NCBI GenBank assembly: GCA_028023455.1
Contig: JAQFVV010006245.1
Location: forward strand, 6,193,276 to 6,257,275
Reading direction: 5' to 3'
Length of the DNA stretch: 64,000 nt
Origin: Epiperipatus broadwayi
Lineage: Eukaryota; Onychophora; Udeonychophora; Euonychophora; Peripatidae
In this document: positions 1 through 12,900 of the stretch, piece after piece
Layout of the letters: each line of letters opens with the position of its first letter
How positions within the stretch are numbered: the first letter of the stretch is position 1
Translations under genes and position numbers: made by a program
Notes under the pieces: generated by a model
What the model was told of the DNA's origin: nothing
What the model saw: the letters and a program-made list of their open reading frames with translations, nothing else
The model's database searches: none

Positions 1-21
1 CTTTTAAGCTTGCATTTAAAT

Positions 22-131
22 GATCACTAGATGGAACTTACCAATAGCTCTAATCAAGCTTTATTCTTTCTCTTTCGGCATTTATAAAATAAAGCTTGAT
101 TAGAGCTATTGGTAAGCTCCATCTAATGATC
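22..131. repeat. Short palindromic element (MITE-like)
   Basis: Arms 22-65 and 88-131 are 44-nt inverted repeats (GATCACTAGATGGAACTTAC... pairing with ...GTAAGCTCCATCTAATGATC) differing at only a few positions, with a 22-nt spacer. It is followed directly by a TA microsatellite. The form is that of a small fold-back MITE; the superfamily is not known. Confidence 0.7.
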
Positions 132-3100
132 TGTATATATATATATATAACAGTATTTACATATGACTATAAAATCAGGGTTAATATTAATTATAATAAT
201 TAGATACTAAGTATAGTATTTTTTCCTAATAATCATTTTGTTTAATATCTCTTACTGACATTTGCTTCAATTTAAAATATAGAGTTTAATATGCTTTGGA
301 GTTAACCCAAGACTCTGACAAATTTATTTCTCTATATCCATTCATTGATTTAAATAGTAATAGTAGCTGATTCAATTGAAACGTTATGAAAAAAAAGTGT
401 TTGTGAGAGGGACAATTTTTGTCTGGATTCTGAATAAACTTCAATAATTTTTGATAGCTCATTTTTTAAAAATTAGCAACTGTAGGTATAAGAAAAATTT
501 AAAAGAATTTAAAATAAAAAAATCTTATGTTTTGAAAAAATTATAAGACTGTTCTACATGTATACGTTACTTTATGATTAAAATTCATGAAAACTTAATT
601 ACTAAAACATTATTCAATAATGATCAAATTAATTATATGTGTATGTATAAATATATGTATACAGTAAATAGTATTTGCATGTTATTTTATAATTTAAAAA
701 AAAGCTAACCATGTTAAAAAATGTTTCCACTGACCATGCCGATGATAGATACAATAAAATTGCAGAAAACAGATAACGGATGTGGGAAAATGATACACAT
801 GTGAACAACTGCAGATCAAGTCATTAAAAAAACAGGGTGCAGCAAGATAATTTTCCAAACTCAGTATTGCAATTTGAAAACTGTAATAATATTATCATCC
901 ATAATGTCAACTCATGAGTTTTGCTATGAATCCTAAATTGTTTTGCACTTTACCAGTAATTAATTAAATATAAAATTCTTCCCATGGTTTTAAATAATAT
1001 TAAATATAAAAATGTTTATAACAAAATTAAAATTTCAGAAATTTAAAGGCTGTTTGGAAAGGGGGAATCTTTCAATTAGTGGTTGATCTTAAAGATTAAA
1101 TATTAGAATTACTATATTATTATTTTTTTTCTTAAGGAGAGGAAGACAGAATGAAAATTATTGAATTTTTTTTTTTTTAAACCAATCCAATTTAAGGGTT
1201 ATAATTTGTTGTCAATGTTAAAACTGAAATAACTTTACTAATGCTATGTAAAAAAAAACAACAACACATTTCTTTTTAAATCAATAACTCTGCTTAAATA
1301 AAAAATCTTTTTTTGTAGTGAATAAAAATGCACACATATACACACACACAAACATACATAGGATGACAGATTTCCCTCATTTAGAAAAAATATTTTCCAC
1401 AAAAAAACAAATAAATAAATTTATTTTTTTCTCTAGAAATGTTTCGGTATTGACTATTTTATTTTTTTTGCACATTATTTATAAAATGAAATAAACCATG
1501 TTACATTCATAAAACTTAAAAAAATACAAGCAAAATATTTATACAATTGAAAACATTGAATATATTATTGTACTGTAATCCAAAAATATAGTCATTTTAT
1601 ATACTTGTATATGTAAGTATTTGTTTAAATCAGTGATGCCTTTCAAAAGAAACAATGTTAGCCATTCAGAAATTCTAAGTACATTTAATAAATACATTTA
1701 TAAAGAATGAAAAATTTTGTATATGGCATTGTTAAAAATGATTATTATTGAATAAGGAGTAAGATTGGTAGTTGATATATCATGATGGTATATTCAACTA
1801 TATTTTTTGTTTTGGTAAAAAAATTATAACAAGTCTTTTTAAAATAATATATTAAATATTAATTTAAAATTTTATCAATTACTTATCTGATTTAAAATAT
1901 CAAAATTATTAGGTTTATGGTTAAAAAAAGAAATATAGACATGGTTTCCTTTGAATAAAAACCACTGACATTTATATGTGTGTGTGTTTATATATATTAC
2001 ATTTAAGGCAAGGAATGATATGACAATAAATAATTGCCGTGTTTTGGTCTTAAACCAGAGTATAAGAATAAATTTTCTGATATAGATTTTGATTCTTTTC
2101 TGAAATTCCATTGTAACTTACTTTTCTAAAATAATTTGTATTAAAAATGACTTCATACTTAAATACTGAAATACATTTTTTTTATTGATTTACAGATATT
2201 TTTTAAAAGATATATTGCACAATCAATACTTTAATTACACATTTACAAACACAGTCCCAGAGTCATATCCAGTCTTGTTGAAATTCGTAAAAAAAAAAAC
2301 AAGGGCTAATGGTCATACATAAATATATAGTAAATTGGGATGTTAAAAAAATATTTTTTTTTTCTAAAAATATATATTTAATTTTTTAAATATTGTTTTG
2401 TAAAACAATCTCTTCTAAGAATATTTTTTCTTTTTTAGCTTTCATCAACAACAACAAAAAAAAGGAAGTAGGGGAAGAGAAAATAAGAAAAAAAAGTGCA
2501 CATAAATAAAAAAACAAACAGAATATTTTAATAATTATCATTAATAACATACTTTTTTTTAAAAAAAAAAAGTATACATATTTACTGGAAATTGTTTCAA
2601 TGATTTGAGAAGAGAAAGACACACATTTCCTTTTTTTGATTATAACATTATTAATTTAATTTATTATAATTATTTCAAAGTAACTTTAACTTTGTATTAT
2701 TTTCATTTTACATTATATATCTACATAATTTGCATATTTTAATATAGCTACACAAATTTTAATAAAAATATAATAGATAAAGTTTTAATTAAATTGTACA
2801 CAAAGTTATAAAAGAATCTCTGATAATGTACATGGATTATTGCAGTCATACAACAGCATGTGTATGTGAAGTACATCTGCATATACAAGTACACCAGTGG
2901 TAAATTCTTTGCTATGGTTTACACTTTAAGGATACAATTAAATTTTAATAAAATTTATAATAGCATTTTTATATTCTATTATCTTTTCTTTTTTTAATTT
3001 CCAGTTTTAAATTACAATTTAAGATTGTGTTCTTCCATTTTTTAAATTAAATACGAAAAACTTCACTTTTAAAACAGAGAAACAATACATGCTGAAGTTT

Positions 3101-3642
3101 TTATTATAATGTACAACTATTTAAAAATAATTTTACTTTTATTTTTACATTAAGGGTTGGTTAAAAGTTATATCTAAGTATATGCCAATAAAACATCCAA
3201 ATTTTATCACTATTTTTTTGAGAAAAAGATATATCTATTTTATTTGAAAGACAAATTACAATACAACTTTACTCTTCCCAAGAGGTGCATTCATTATTTC
3301 TATTTCCAGTTAGTTAATTTAATAAATTGACAATAACAACAACAACAACAAAAAAAAACCACAATAAAAAAAGAGCAAGAAAGAGAAAAATAATGGGGGG
3401 GGGGGGGAGAAATAAAATATTTAATTAATTTAATTTTTTGTTTTGCTTTAAAAACTTATTAAGATTTTAAAAAAAAGCAATAAGTCAAGTTCGAACCAAA
3501 ATATAATAATGGCAATTTCAGAAAAAAGGTGAAGCAAAAAAAAAGTGTTTTAAAATTATTTGATTTGCACCATCACCCTTTTAAGGCACTGAAAGTATTG
3601 AGAGAGTCTATATTTAAAAATGAAAATGTGACCTTCAATTGA

Positions 3643-3648
3643 TTTATT
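3643..3648 (-). promoter_or_regulatory. Candidate polyadenylation signal of FCHO
   Basis: Minus-strand AATAAA about 240 nt past the TGA stop. Many other AATAAA copies occur by chance in this AT-rich DNA further downstream, so this is only the first plausible one. Confidence 0.25.
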
Positions 3649-3886
3649 AAACTGGAGGGAACGGAGAATCAAAAAATGATATTAACATTGCATCTTTCAT
3701 TAGAAGTTATGAAATCAAAACTGCCCTCCATAGATAAATGTCTTTGAAGAAAGATGGCATATTTTATAATTTGATTTAAAAGTTAAAATCTCTTAATAAA
3801 ATTAAGCTTCAGTTTCTTGAAGCTGAGTGGTGGGGAAATTCAAGACCAGATTTAAATGAAATGAAGGATGATAAAATGCAAAGATA

Positions 3887-3921
3887 TCAGCTACAAGTGT
3901 CAGGCTCACACCAATATTTAC
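3887..3921 (-). CDS. FCHO2: FCHO exon 10: last codons and stop
   Basis: A small terminal exon: acceptor TGTTTTTAG, then GT completes Gly and the frame reads [10 protein letters not shown] followed by TGA (3887-3889). It continues the conserved G(R/K)Y end of the mu-homology domain, but instead of the vertebrate (L/M)AD(C/N) ending it has a longer, cysteine-bearing tail. Support is the preceding strong donor at 10304, the exact phase match and the conserved KY. No better acceptor giving KY was found between 3922 and 10304. As the coding part is only 35 nt, transcript evidence would be useful. Confidence 0.78.
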
Positions 3922-6900
3922 CTAAAAACAAAATAAAAAAATACATTAATAACAATATTTAAAGAAAATAATAAATTAAATGTTTACTTATCCTATTGAA
4001 TGTTATTTATTCAATTAAAATTTTATATTTCCTATCCATTTGTTTAATTTATTTTAGTTCTCTTTTAACTAAATTTGCCTTAATTTGCTTTTATTTCCTA
4101 ACTTTACCCTATGTATCCATTTTTAGTTTTATCTAATATTAAATTAATAATAACAAAATAATCTTGAAGTATATATTTATGTAAAGGAATTTATATAAGT
4201 TTTTGTTTTGTGTGCCAATTTATTTCATTTTTTATTAATAATTTACAATTTCATATCATGTAGCTTACATTAACAAATGTATACGCACAACCATATACTT
4301 TTTTTTTTTTTTGCACAGAAATCTAATAGATTATTAGATTTATTGTTCTTATTTTCTATAATTTCATCAAATTTTTGAGTATTTATAAACTATTTGTCAT
4401 AAAAAAGCTGTAGCAAGAAAATAAAAAATATATAAATATTGTTCTATTTGATATTTAAAATAAAATAAAAAAATCTTGGGAAAAAAATTCAGATTTTAGT
4501 TATATTTATTTTATTATTCATTATACCAAACAAAATATATCTTTATAAGTTAAATTTATTTAAGGATATACAAATCACACTATAAATTGTAATAAGAGCA
4601 GATATTCATTCTTCAACATCTATTCTTGCAATACTTTTTAATTTTTTAAATATGCAAAAATAGATAATGCAGTAAACATGACAATTTAAAAAGTTAGTTA
4701 AGGAAATTTAATTAATAAAAATTGAAAATCCTTGATATCAGCAAAACTTGTTGCAATGGCTTCAAAATGATTTAACCCTTTGAGACCGAAAACCGCCTGT
4801 TTACGCATTAAAAAAAGTTTACAATTTCGACCGCAATAGCGTGCAAACCGTATACGTCACAGTTACGCTTTTTTTTTCTTTCATTTTTCTATCTTTTTGT
4901 ACGTCTAAAAATTTTTTCTGTGCGATGAAAATTAATTTTTTATAGCAATTTTTGTAAAGTACATTATTAAAATTTTGTAATTTTTTTTATCTTTCTAGAT
5001 TTTATCAACCGATAAAAAAAATATACGGAGAAAACAATTATTTTCGCCGCTAAACGTAATTACGTTTCTAACGAACTTTTCTGTTGATGTGTTTGATTTT
5101 GAGGTTTCGTATTCCCCATTACCTGTAAGTATTCAACATTCATCATCATCATCTCCCACTAATATATAATAATTGCTTGTAATTCCTTTGGGTTATTTAT
5201 TTATTTTATTTACTGTTTTTATACATTTCATTGTAGATAAGTTTTTATTCATTTTATAGCATACTTTGCTATTATGGTTTGCTATGTAATAATGCATAAT
5301 TTAGCTCACTCTACCCTCATGATATTCCAATAATGTAGTAATTATTTTTTACATGCATAACTTAGAATTTACTACGTTTTTATTCATTTCATTGTAGATA
5401 ACTTTTTATTCATTTTATAGCATACTTTGAGATAACTTTTTATTCATTTGATAGCATACTTTGCTATTATGGTTTGCTATGTAATAATGCATAATTTAGC
5501 TCACTCTTACCCTCATGATATTCCAATAATGTAGTAATTATTTTTTACATGCATAACTTAGAATTTACTACATTTTTATTCGTTCTTATTATAGATAACT
5601 TTTTATTTATTTGATAGCATACTTTGCTATTATGGTTTGCTATGTAATAATGCATAATTTAGCACACTCTTACCCTCATGATATTCCAATAATGTAGTAA
5701 TTATTTTTTACATGCATAACTTAGAATTTACTACGTTTTTATTCATTTCATTGTAGATAACTTTTTATTCATTTTATAGCATACTTTGCAGATAACTTTT
5801 TATTTATTTGATAGCATACTTTGCTATTATGGTTTGCTATGTAATAATGCATAATTTAGCTCACCCTTACCAGTTGCTCCACATCATCATCATCAGTTAT
5901 TTTGAAATTGATTTTGCTCATGCATTTATATTTTCAACAATTTGCAAACTGTCTTCAAACTATCCACTCTGTTCTGTGAAACTAACAAGGTGAAAAAATA
6001 AATACCTCACAATGCTGAATCAACAGTCATCATCATCTCCCCACTCATATATAATAATTGCTTGTAATTCCTTTTGGATTATTTATTTTATTTTATTTAC
6101 TATGTTGTTATTCATTTTATTTTAGAAACAAATTTTTAAATTATTTATTTGCATATTTGGCAATTATGATCTGCCATGAAATAATGCATAATTTATCTCG
6201 CCCCACCCCTGATTTTTCAATAATATAGTCATTATTTTTTACCCCCATAACTTAGAATTTACTAAAGTTATTACTGTTATTTTTTTTTGATCCTCACTAA
6301 AACCTTGCATTTCTAATAGATATCCCGCATAGAGGGCCTAGAAAAACAACTGCTTGCAAAAATAGAACACATAGAGTGTCAAGAGGAAAAAGAAATTGAA
6401 ATGGTCACCTTTTGCCACATTACACCAACAATCTGTAACTCAGGTAGGTCATGTTATATATTATTTTTTTCTGCATTTTATGACGAATGTGATGAAGCTG
6501 TCTATGAAATTGTCATTTTAGGCTATATCTTTCAAAATTGAGAGTTTGTGAACCAATGTAAAAATAAAGATATATAAAATGTGAAAAATCTCCTTTCTTT
6601 AATTATTTTTTTGTGGTAATGACTATTTTATCAGCTTCATTACATTCTTTCATATTTGCACTTTCTAAAAATGTATATATATTTGTTATTTATTGTAATA
6701 AATTAGACATTTCATTTAAAATTGTATGTCCTGTAATTTTTTCTGTGAATTCAAAATGGCCGTTCAGGTCACAAGGGGTTTAAATAAGGCTATAACATTC
6801 ATTGCCTTATTTTGAAAAAGGCAAAAAAATAAGATTCTTGATGATGATGCTGTTCTCCTTTAACACATAAAATAAAAAATAATCGTATTGAGTGAGACCC

Positions 6901-9900
6901 AGCTAAGATCACATTATTATTGCATGGTTTGTTTCACAATTTTGATGAATGAATTAATTCAAAGTAATAAAGGAGAAAATGTGATGATCGTCATATAAAA
7001 CTTAAATGCTTGTGTAGATAAAGACAATATAGATTTGAAGAATGTGAATAATCATATGATGAGTTGCCCAGTTGGTTAATTGATGTTTGAACATTAAAAT
7101 TATGATGTATAATTCAGCAGTTTAAAGTGATATATTCAGGACTAAAATTAAATAAATAAATCTTTTGTTTACTCAGTTGAACAGAACTATTATGCTCAAT
7201 CTGTTATATGGTCAACAATTATTTATTTAAACCACTAAACATCACATGATCACCATCTCATACTAGCACATCCTGCCTAATAGGATAGTGGTGGCTATGG
7301 TTGTTCAAGAGCCAAAGACACCAAAATGTATGGGTGCTGAATTGAGTTCAGACCCATATGACTATATAAGCTATTGAGCTTAGATTGAAAATATTTTTTG
7401 TGTTTTCAATTTCATTCTCATAGTTTTGTAGTAAAGTAGAGTTAAAAGGTGGCTGCTGGAGGGTTGCATTAGATCCTAAGATCTAGGTGCAGGGCTCTCA
7501 GATCCAACTCCTCACTGATGATGGCCACAAGCCAGAAACTAGTCTGAGGATATTGGATGAGTAGGGACTAGATAGGGATTTTATGCACAAGCCTTCTGGC
7601 ATCCATTGATTACTCTGGTTGGCACAGGGTGGCACTACTGTATGGAGAGTTTTGCCTTTGCTTAATTATTTATTTGTTTATTGATATACTAAACTACACA
7701 GAATGTGATAAATAAGCACAAATAAGAAAGTGAAATAACAATAGAGATCAAGCAACTTAATAAGGCATGTTTGAACTTGTGATTCCTTATACCATTTATC
7801 CTTGCAGAATATCTTGAATAATATTCAATATATTAAAACTAGTAAAAAGTATGCACATTATTATTTGATATTAAAAAAAAAAAGAGGGGAACTTTCATAT
7901 GTAAGGAGAACTATTGAGGGGATGGTATCCAAAGTAAAACTATTATATTTCAAAAATAATGTAAATACAATATTACTTAATCAAAAAATGCACGAATCAG
8001 AAAATATGGATCTCAATTAAACAAATGATTTTTGAAAATGTAATTAACACACTAAGATTCAATGCTAGAAAATGGAAAAAATATCAATATCACAGAATCT
8101 TTTAAGATATTTATAGAGTAAAAGATTCTGGCAGAAACTAGGATTCCCAAACCATAAAAGTGATAAAATCCAAATATGAAGCAAAGTTAAGGTTCAATTG
8201 AATAAGGTTAGAATGAGAAATGCAAAATTACAGATTCAAGTGAAGTTGTTAAATAAACAAAAAAAAAAGAAGAACATAAACATTCTAAGAAAGCAAACAT
8301 AATCAAATGTTAGTTTTGGAAATAGCAACAATTTATATATACTCCACAACAAAGAAGAAATAAATACTATACTATAAAAACAATTAAAATATTTTATCCA
8401 ATATTTCAAATTAATTAAAGAAATCGATAATAATATTTAACTTGATCCCAACACTAATTCTTATCACACTATTTATTACACATAAAAAGGTTCAGATTAA
8501 TTGCTACCATCTGAGACATTTAAAATAGGCCTTCATATTTTGGATGTTTATTAAAACAACTAATAACTAATATCCAGAAGAAAAATTCCTATCAGATTGG
8601 CAGAAATGCATGAAGATCAAGTCTCGGAAAAGAGACGATATATCAGAGTGAAAAATTATACTATTCATACTTTTATCTTAGAAAGGATTATTGCATACTT
8701 TTGCAAGAATGAGTTGATTTCTAGACAGATTACTAAGGTAATGAAGATATAATTATACTGTTTGTTACCATGAAGCAATCTTATAAATATCAACTCTCAT
8801 ACAACATAATTAATGATTTAAAAAAGATTAAGATTTCAATTCTACTGAAAATATTTAGTGTACCCAAAAATGAATATTATGATTAAGGCTATGAAAGGTG
8901 ATTACATGTATCAAGATAAAAACCAAAGAGTATTATCAATCAAGATCTATGGAGACTAATTAGAAATAAAATATGACTTGTCATTTTCATTATTGCTAAT
9001 AATATTGATTTTGACGAGAGAAATCATAAACAATGTAAGAATTTTAATAGCTTATTAACAATTATAAGACTTGAATTATGTGAATAACTTATGTTTTATC
9101 ATTTAACAGTTTTGATTGCATGATTAATGCAGAATAAATGTTTAGTTGATAAACACTATAAACCAGAATTAAAAAAAAAAACATCAAACAGACAAAAATA
9201 ATGGGTAACAACAAAAAATGCAAGTTTGCAATTTAAAATATGGTCAAGTCATCAAAAAGATGGAAAAGTTTTACTATCCACAAAGCTTTATCACTTGAAA
9301 TGATGCAGAAAAACAACAGTCTGCAGCAGAAATGAATATTACAAAAAAAATTATACATTTTCTCCATAGAGATGAGTTATGACTTGATTCAAAAATTAAG
9401 TATTATGAACAGATGCTTTCATATTTTTAGTACACGGTATCTAAAATGAAAAATTAAGGAAGGATAAAAAATGTAAATGAAGAAGTCATTATAGCTGGAA
9501 AGTGATGGGAGATTCAAAGATGTTTCAGATAAATAAAAAAAAATTGTATAAAGATTTAAGGGGCAAATACAATAAAAATGGAACATGTTTTTATTGTAAT
9601 ATGCACATTCTAATTGGTTAATGAAAATTATTTCAATTATATATTTTTCAAATCTATTCAATAAATATGGTTCTTATATATAAACAATATGAAAAATTTG
9701 AATTATTTAATTACAATTTGATCTAAGAGTTCTAATAAATAATCAAAAATCATTTAGAATTTCCAGTTAAGTTATCATTTAAAATTGTTATATTTATATA
9801 AGAGTAATGAAAATAAGGTTTTAATTGACATCTTAGTTTAACTAATGATTTTATCTTCTGTATATTAAAATTTTAAAAATGTAATCATTAGTTATCAAAA

Positions 9901-12900
9901 AAAAAAAATTAGATCATTCTGGGTTTAATAAAAATGCATGAAATCAGCTTTCGAAAAACAATAAATGTGAAAGATTTTTGTGTGGTTCCACAATAATTAT
10001 GCAATATTAGTGTTCAATATAATAAAAGTTCAAATAAAAAAAACCATGTATACACACAATCAATTTTTGTGAATTAACATTTTGAATTTTTTTTATTAAG
10101 AATATAGTATAAGCATTGCATTTACATTAATTAACAAACAGACAATATACATAAACAATGACGATTGCAATCCTCATTGTTTATAATTAGAGGAATCGGC
10201 AATCCTCATTGTTTATAACTTACAAGCTTAAGAGATATGGTCATGTGATCTATGACTCTTATTTAGACAATATACATTTTTATATACTCAGTATGTATAT
10301 TTACCTGAGGCACAACGTTTTTTAATAAGAGAGAGGCGATAACCAACACCTGCTAGCTCAAAATCTACTCCTGATAATGAAGTAGTTTCACAAAAAAATT
10401 GAGCAATTACAGGAGACGGTTTACTAGGACCACCGGATATTTCAAAATGAGCTTTTAAAGAACCAACACCATCATCTATTGCATGTGGAGATAATTCAGA
10501 CATAGTCCAAATAGCCCTTTGATTTTCAGCACACCTATAATAATAAAAATCCCATAAAAAAATAAAAAAGTGATCTGAAAATGAAATATAAAAGAATTCA
10601 ATATTCAAAGTTATATTTTGAAAATAATAAATACAGTAATTATAAAGCTAACAAAAAAAAAAAAAAGTTAATTTGTAACCACATAGATCTGCAGCAGAGA
10701 ATTCTCTAAGCACTATCCAACACCATCAATTAAATGGTGTAAAAAAAAAATCCATATATTGAAAAAAGAATTCAGTTATTTACCAAACTCCAGATGGTTC
10801 TGAATGCATCTGTATGACTCCTCCATCAACAGCTACTGCTACGGAAATGTTGAGTAGAGGTACTGTATTTGATAAAGAAAGGGAATTATATTTATAATCT
10901 ACTTTTAAATCTGTAGTATTTGATTCACATTTCCAATGAGAAATTAGCTGTAGCGGTGTGCTTTGATTTCCTGGCAAAGTTTTGGCCTAATTAAAAAAAA
11001 GGCATAAAATTTATTATTAACAACAAAATATTACTAACATAAAAAAGGTAATACATCTATCATAGCAAATAAAATTATCAACAAATTCATAATCATGAAT
11101 TATTTCCAAAATCTAGAATCCACACATGTTACAATTTTTTCCCTAAGCTGTCTATACCATTTTATTTTCAAACTTTCATAACAATTATCTAATTTAAAAT
11201 CAAATACCAATATCTTTCTTCCAATATATACATTCAATTTCTTTATGTCTTAATATTATTGATTCAATTGCTCATCTTAATTTAGCCCCTCCCCCATTTG
11301 TTCTTTTTAAAAACCTTTGACAACTGTAGCAGTATTTAAAATCATTCCCCACTAAATTCTCAATAGCACAACTTAAATTTCTTATTCTTTTTCTGATCAT
11401 TAAAGACACTGTTGTTTATGAAGCTACATTCTAAATACAGTATATATATATATAATGTACTATCTTGGTACATATTTAAACTCAGAATCATTATATTCCT
11501 TAAAAAAAAAATTGTCATTTTTTTTTCAATTGTTTTAAAAAGGATTAATAATTTACATTATTAATAAATAATAATTAATAATACATCATAATATAAGACA
11601 ACATTCGTAAATTTTAAATTTTCTTAATTAATAGTAAATCAAATTGTATATCTTAATAAAAATAATATAGATTTAAAAGGTTGAATTATGTATTAATAAA
11701 TTTGTTTATTAGTATTTTTATTTATTTACTGCATACATTTAACAAATAATACATGAACATAAATAAACAAAATAGTAAATAATTATTTAGTGTGTGTATG
11801 CATGTATATGTGTTTCATGTTTATACAATTAAAATATGTATTTTAAAATATATATTTTTTTATATTAAATAAATAAATATATAAGGTATATTCATATTTT
11901 GTTCAAATTATCATTTTAAAATGTATTTTAATTTGCAGATTTTATTATTTTTTTAAAATATTTATTATAAAAAAATATTTTTGATTCACACATACTGATG
12001 TATTTAAAAAAAAACTTCTACTGAATTAATTGAGCAACAGTTTCTAAGATAGCGATCTAAATGTGTCATTAAAAAAAAGTATTTAATTTCCTAATTTTAG
12101 ATTAGTTTCTCAGTCTTAAGCAAAGTCAATATATTATATATGATATAAATGGTTAGGCAAGGAAAAAATGTTTGCTGCAGAAGATTTGTGTTTTTTGAGA
12201 GATCTGATTACATCTTATAATAAATCATCTCATAATATAATGCATTTACAGTGCCACAGGAATATATTAATTTATGGAATAACCTCAATGTTGCAGTGTA
12301 TAACACTAAAAAAAGTAACTTAAATGATACATGAAATTTATTATAGATTAAATTTTCAAGGATACAACAATGTTTATTATGGAATATCTAAGAATTAACC
12401 AATAGTAATATTAATATAAAAACAGAAAATATTAACATCTCAATATTTTACCATGGAATATTTTATTTAAAATGTATACTTCATTTAAGTGAATAAAATT
12501 TTGTTTTAAATGCTTTGGACTTCAAATATCATGCTTATGTAATATATATTTTCATACCACAGATAGCATCATAGAATATTAATAAAAGCTCTAAAGACTC
12601 ATGAACTTTAATTTGATATTTTTGCAAATATTGATTAATAAATATACTTTTTAATGTAGTTTTAGTTAAGAAGCACACCTGACAATTTTTGGACAAAATT
12701 AAACAGGTCGTATGGTTTTCATTATTTATTTACTTACTTTAGAATGCATGTATTTGTTTATAGTATCCAAATATATAACCTAACCAAAAAGAAAATTTAG
12801 ATTATTTTAAAAACAAAATTTGAATATACTTTTTAATATTAATTTTGTTTGAAATTTTATAGTATGTTTATTTCATTACATATATAAAGAGTAATAGATC

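Larger units (their letters stand above)
1..3886. other. 3' UTR and downstream flank of FCHO; no gene seen
   Basis: Very AT-rich, with long homopolymers, short TA/GT/CAA microsatellites and a G run near 3400. The short open frames present have low-complexity translations and no family resemblance. Part of 3886 downwards must be the FCHO 3' UTR; its end cannot be fixed from sequence. Confidence 0.6.
3922..10304 (-). other. FCHO intron 9 (6.4 kb)
   Basis: GT-AG intron between exons 9 and 10. It contains a piggyBac-like element at 4776-6779 and a fold-back repeat copy near 7235-7661. The rest (3922-4771 and 7662-10304) is AT-rich sequence without recognisable genes. A short stretch with coding-like composition at about 8585-8750 (plus strand) was not matched to any family. 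Confidence 0.75.

Noticed and set aside
3396-3410. G-run near 3400 as a regulatory G-quadruplex
   Set aside because: It is a single homopolymer run beside CAA and A repeats; simple-sequence slippage explains it.
5215-5870. CRISPR-like array
   Set aside because: The units are 160-200 bp tandem repeats without unique spacers inside a DNA transposon in a eukaryotic intron.
10288-10304. Extension of FCHO exon 9 through 10288 (ending CASGKYTY)
   Set aside because: The open frame only runs into the intron. The CAG|GTAAAT donor at 10305 and the in-phase exon at 3921 explain the end better, even though intron and last exon both happen to begin GTAAATAT.
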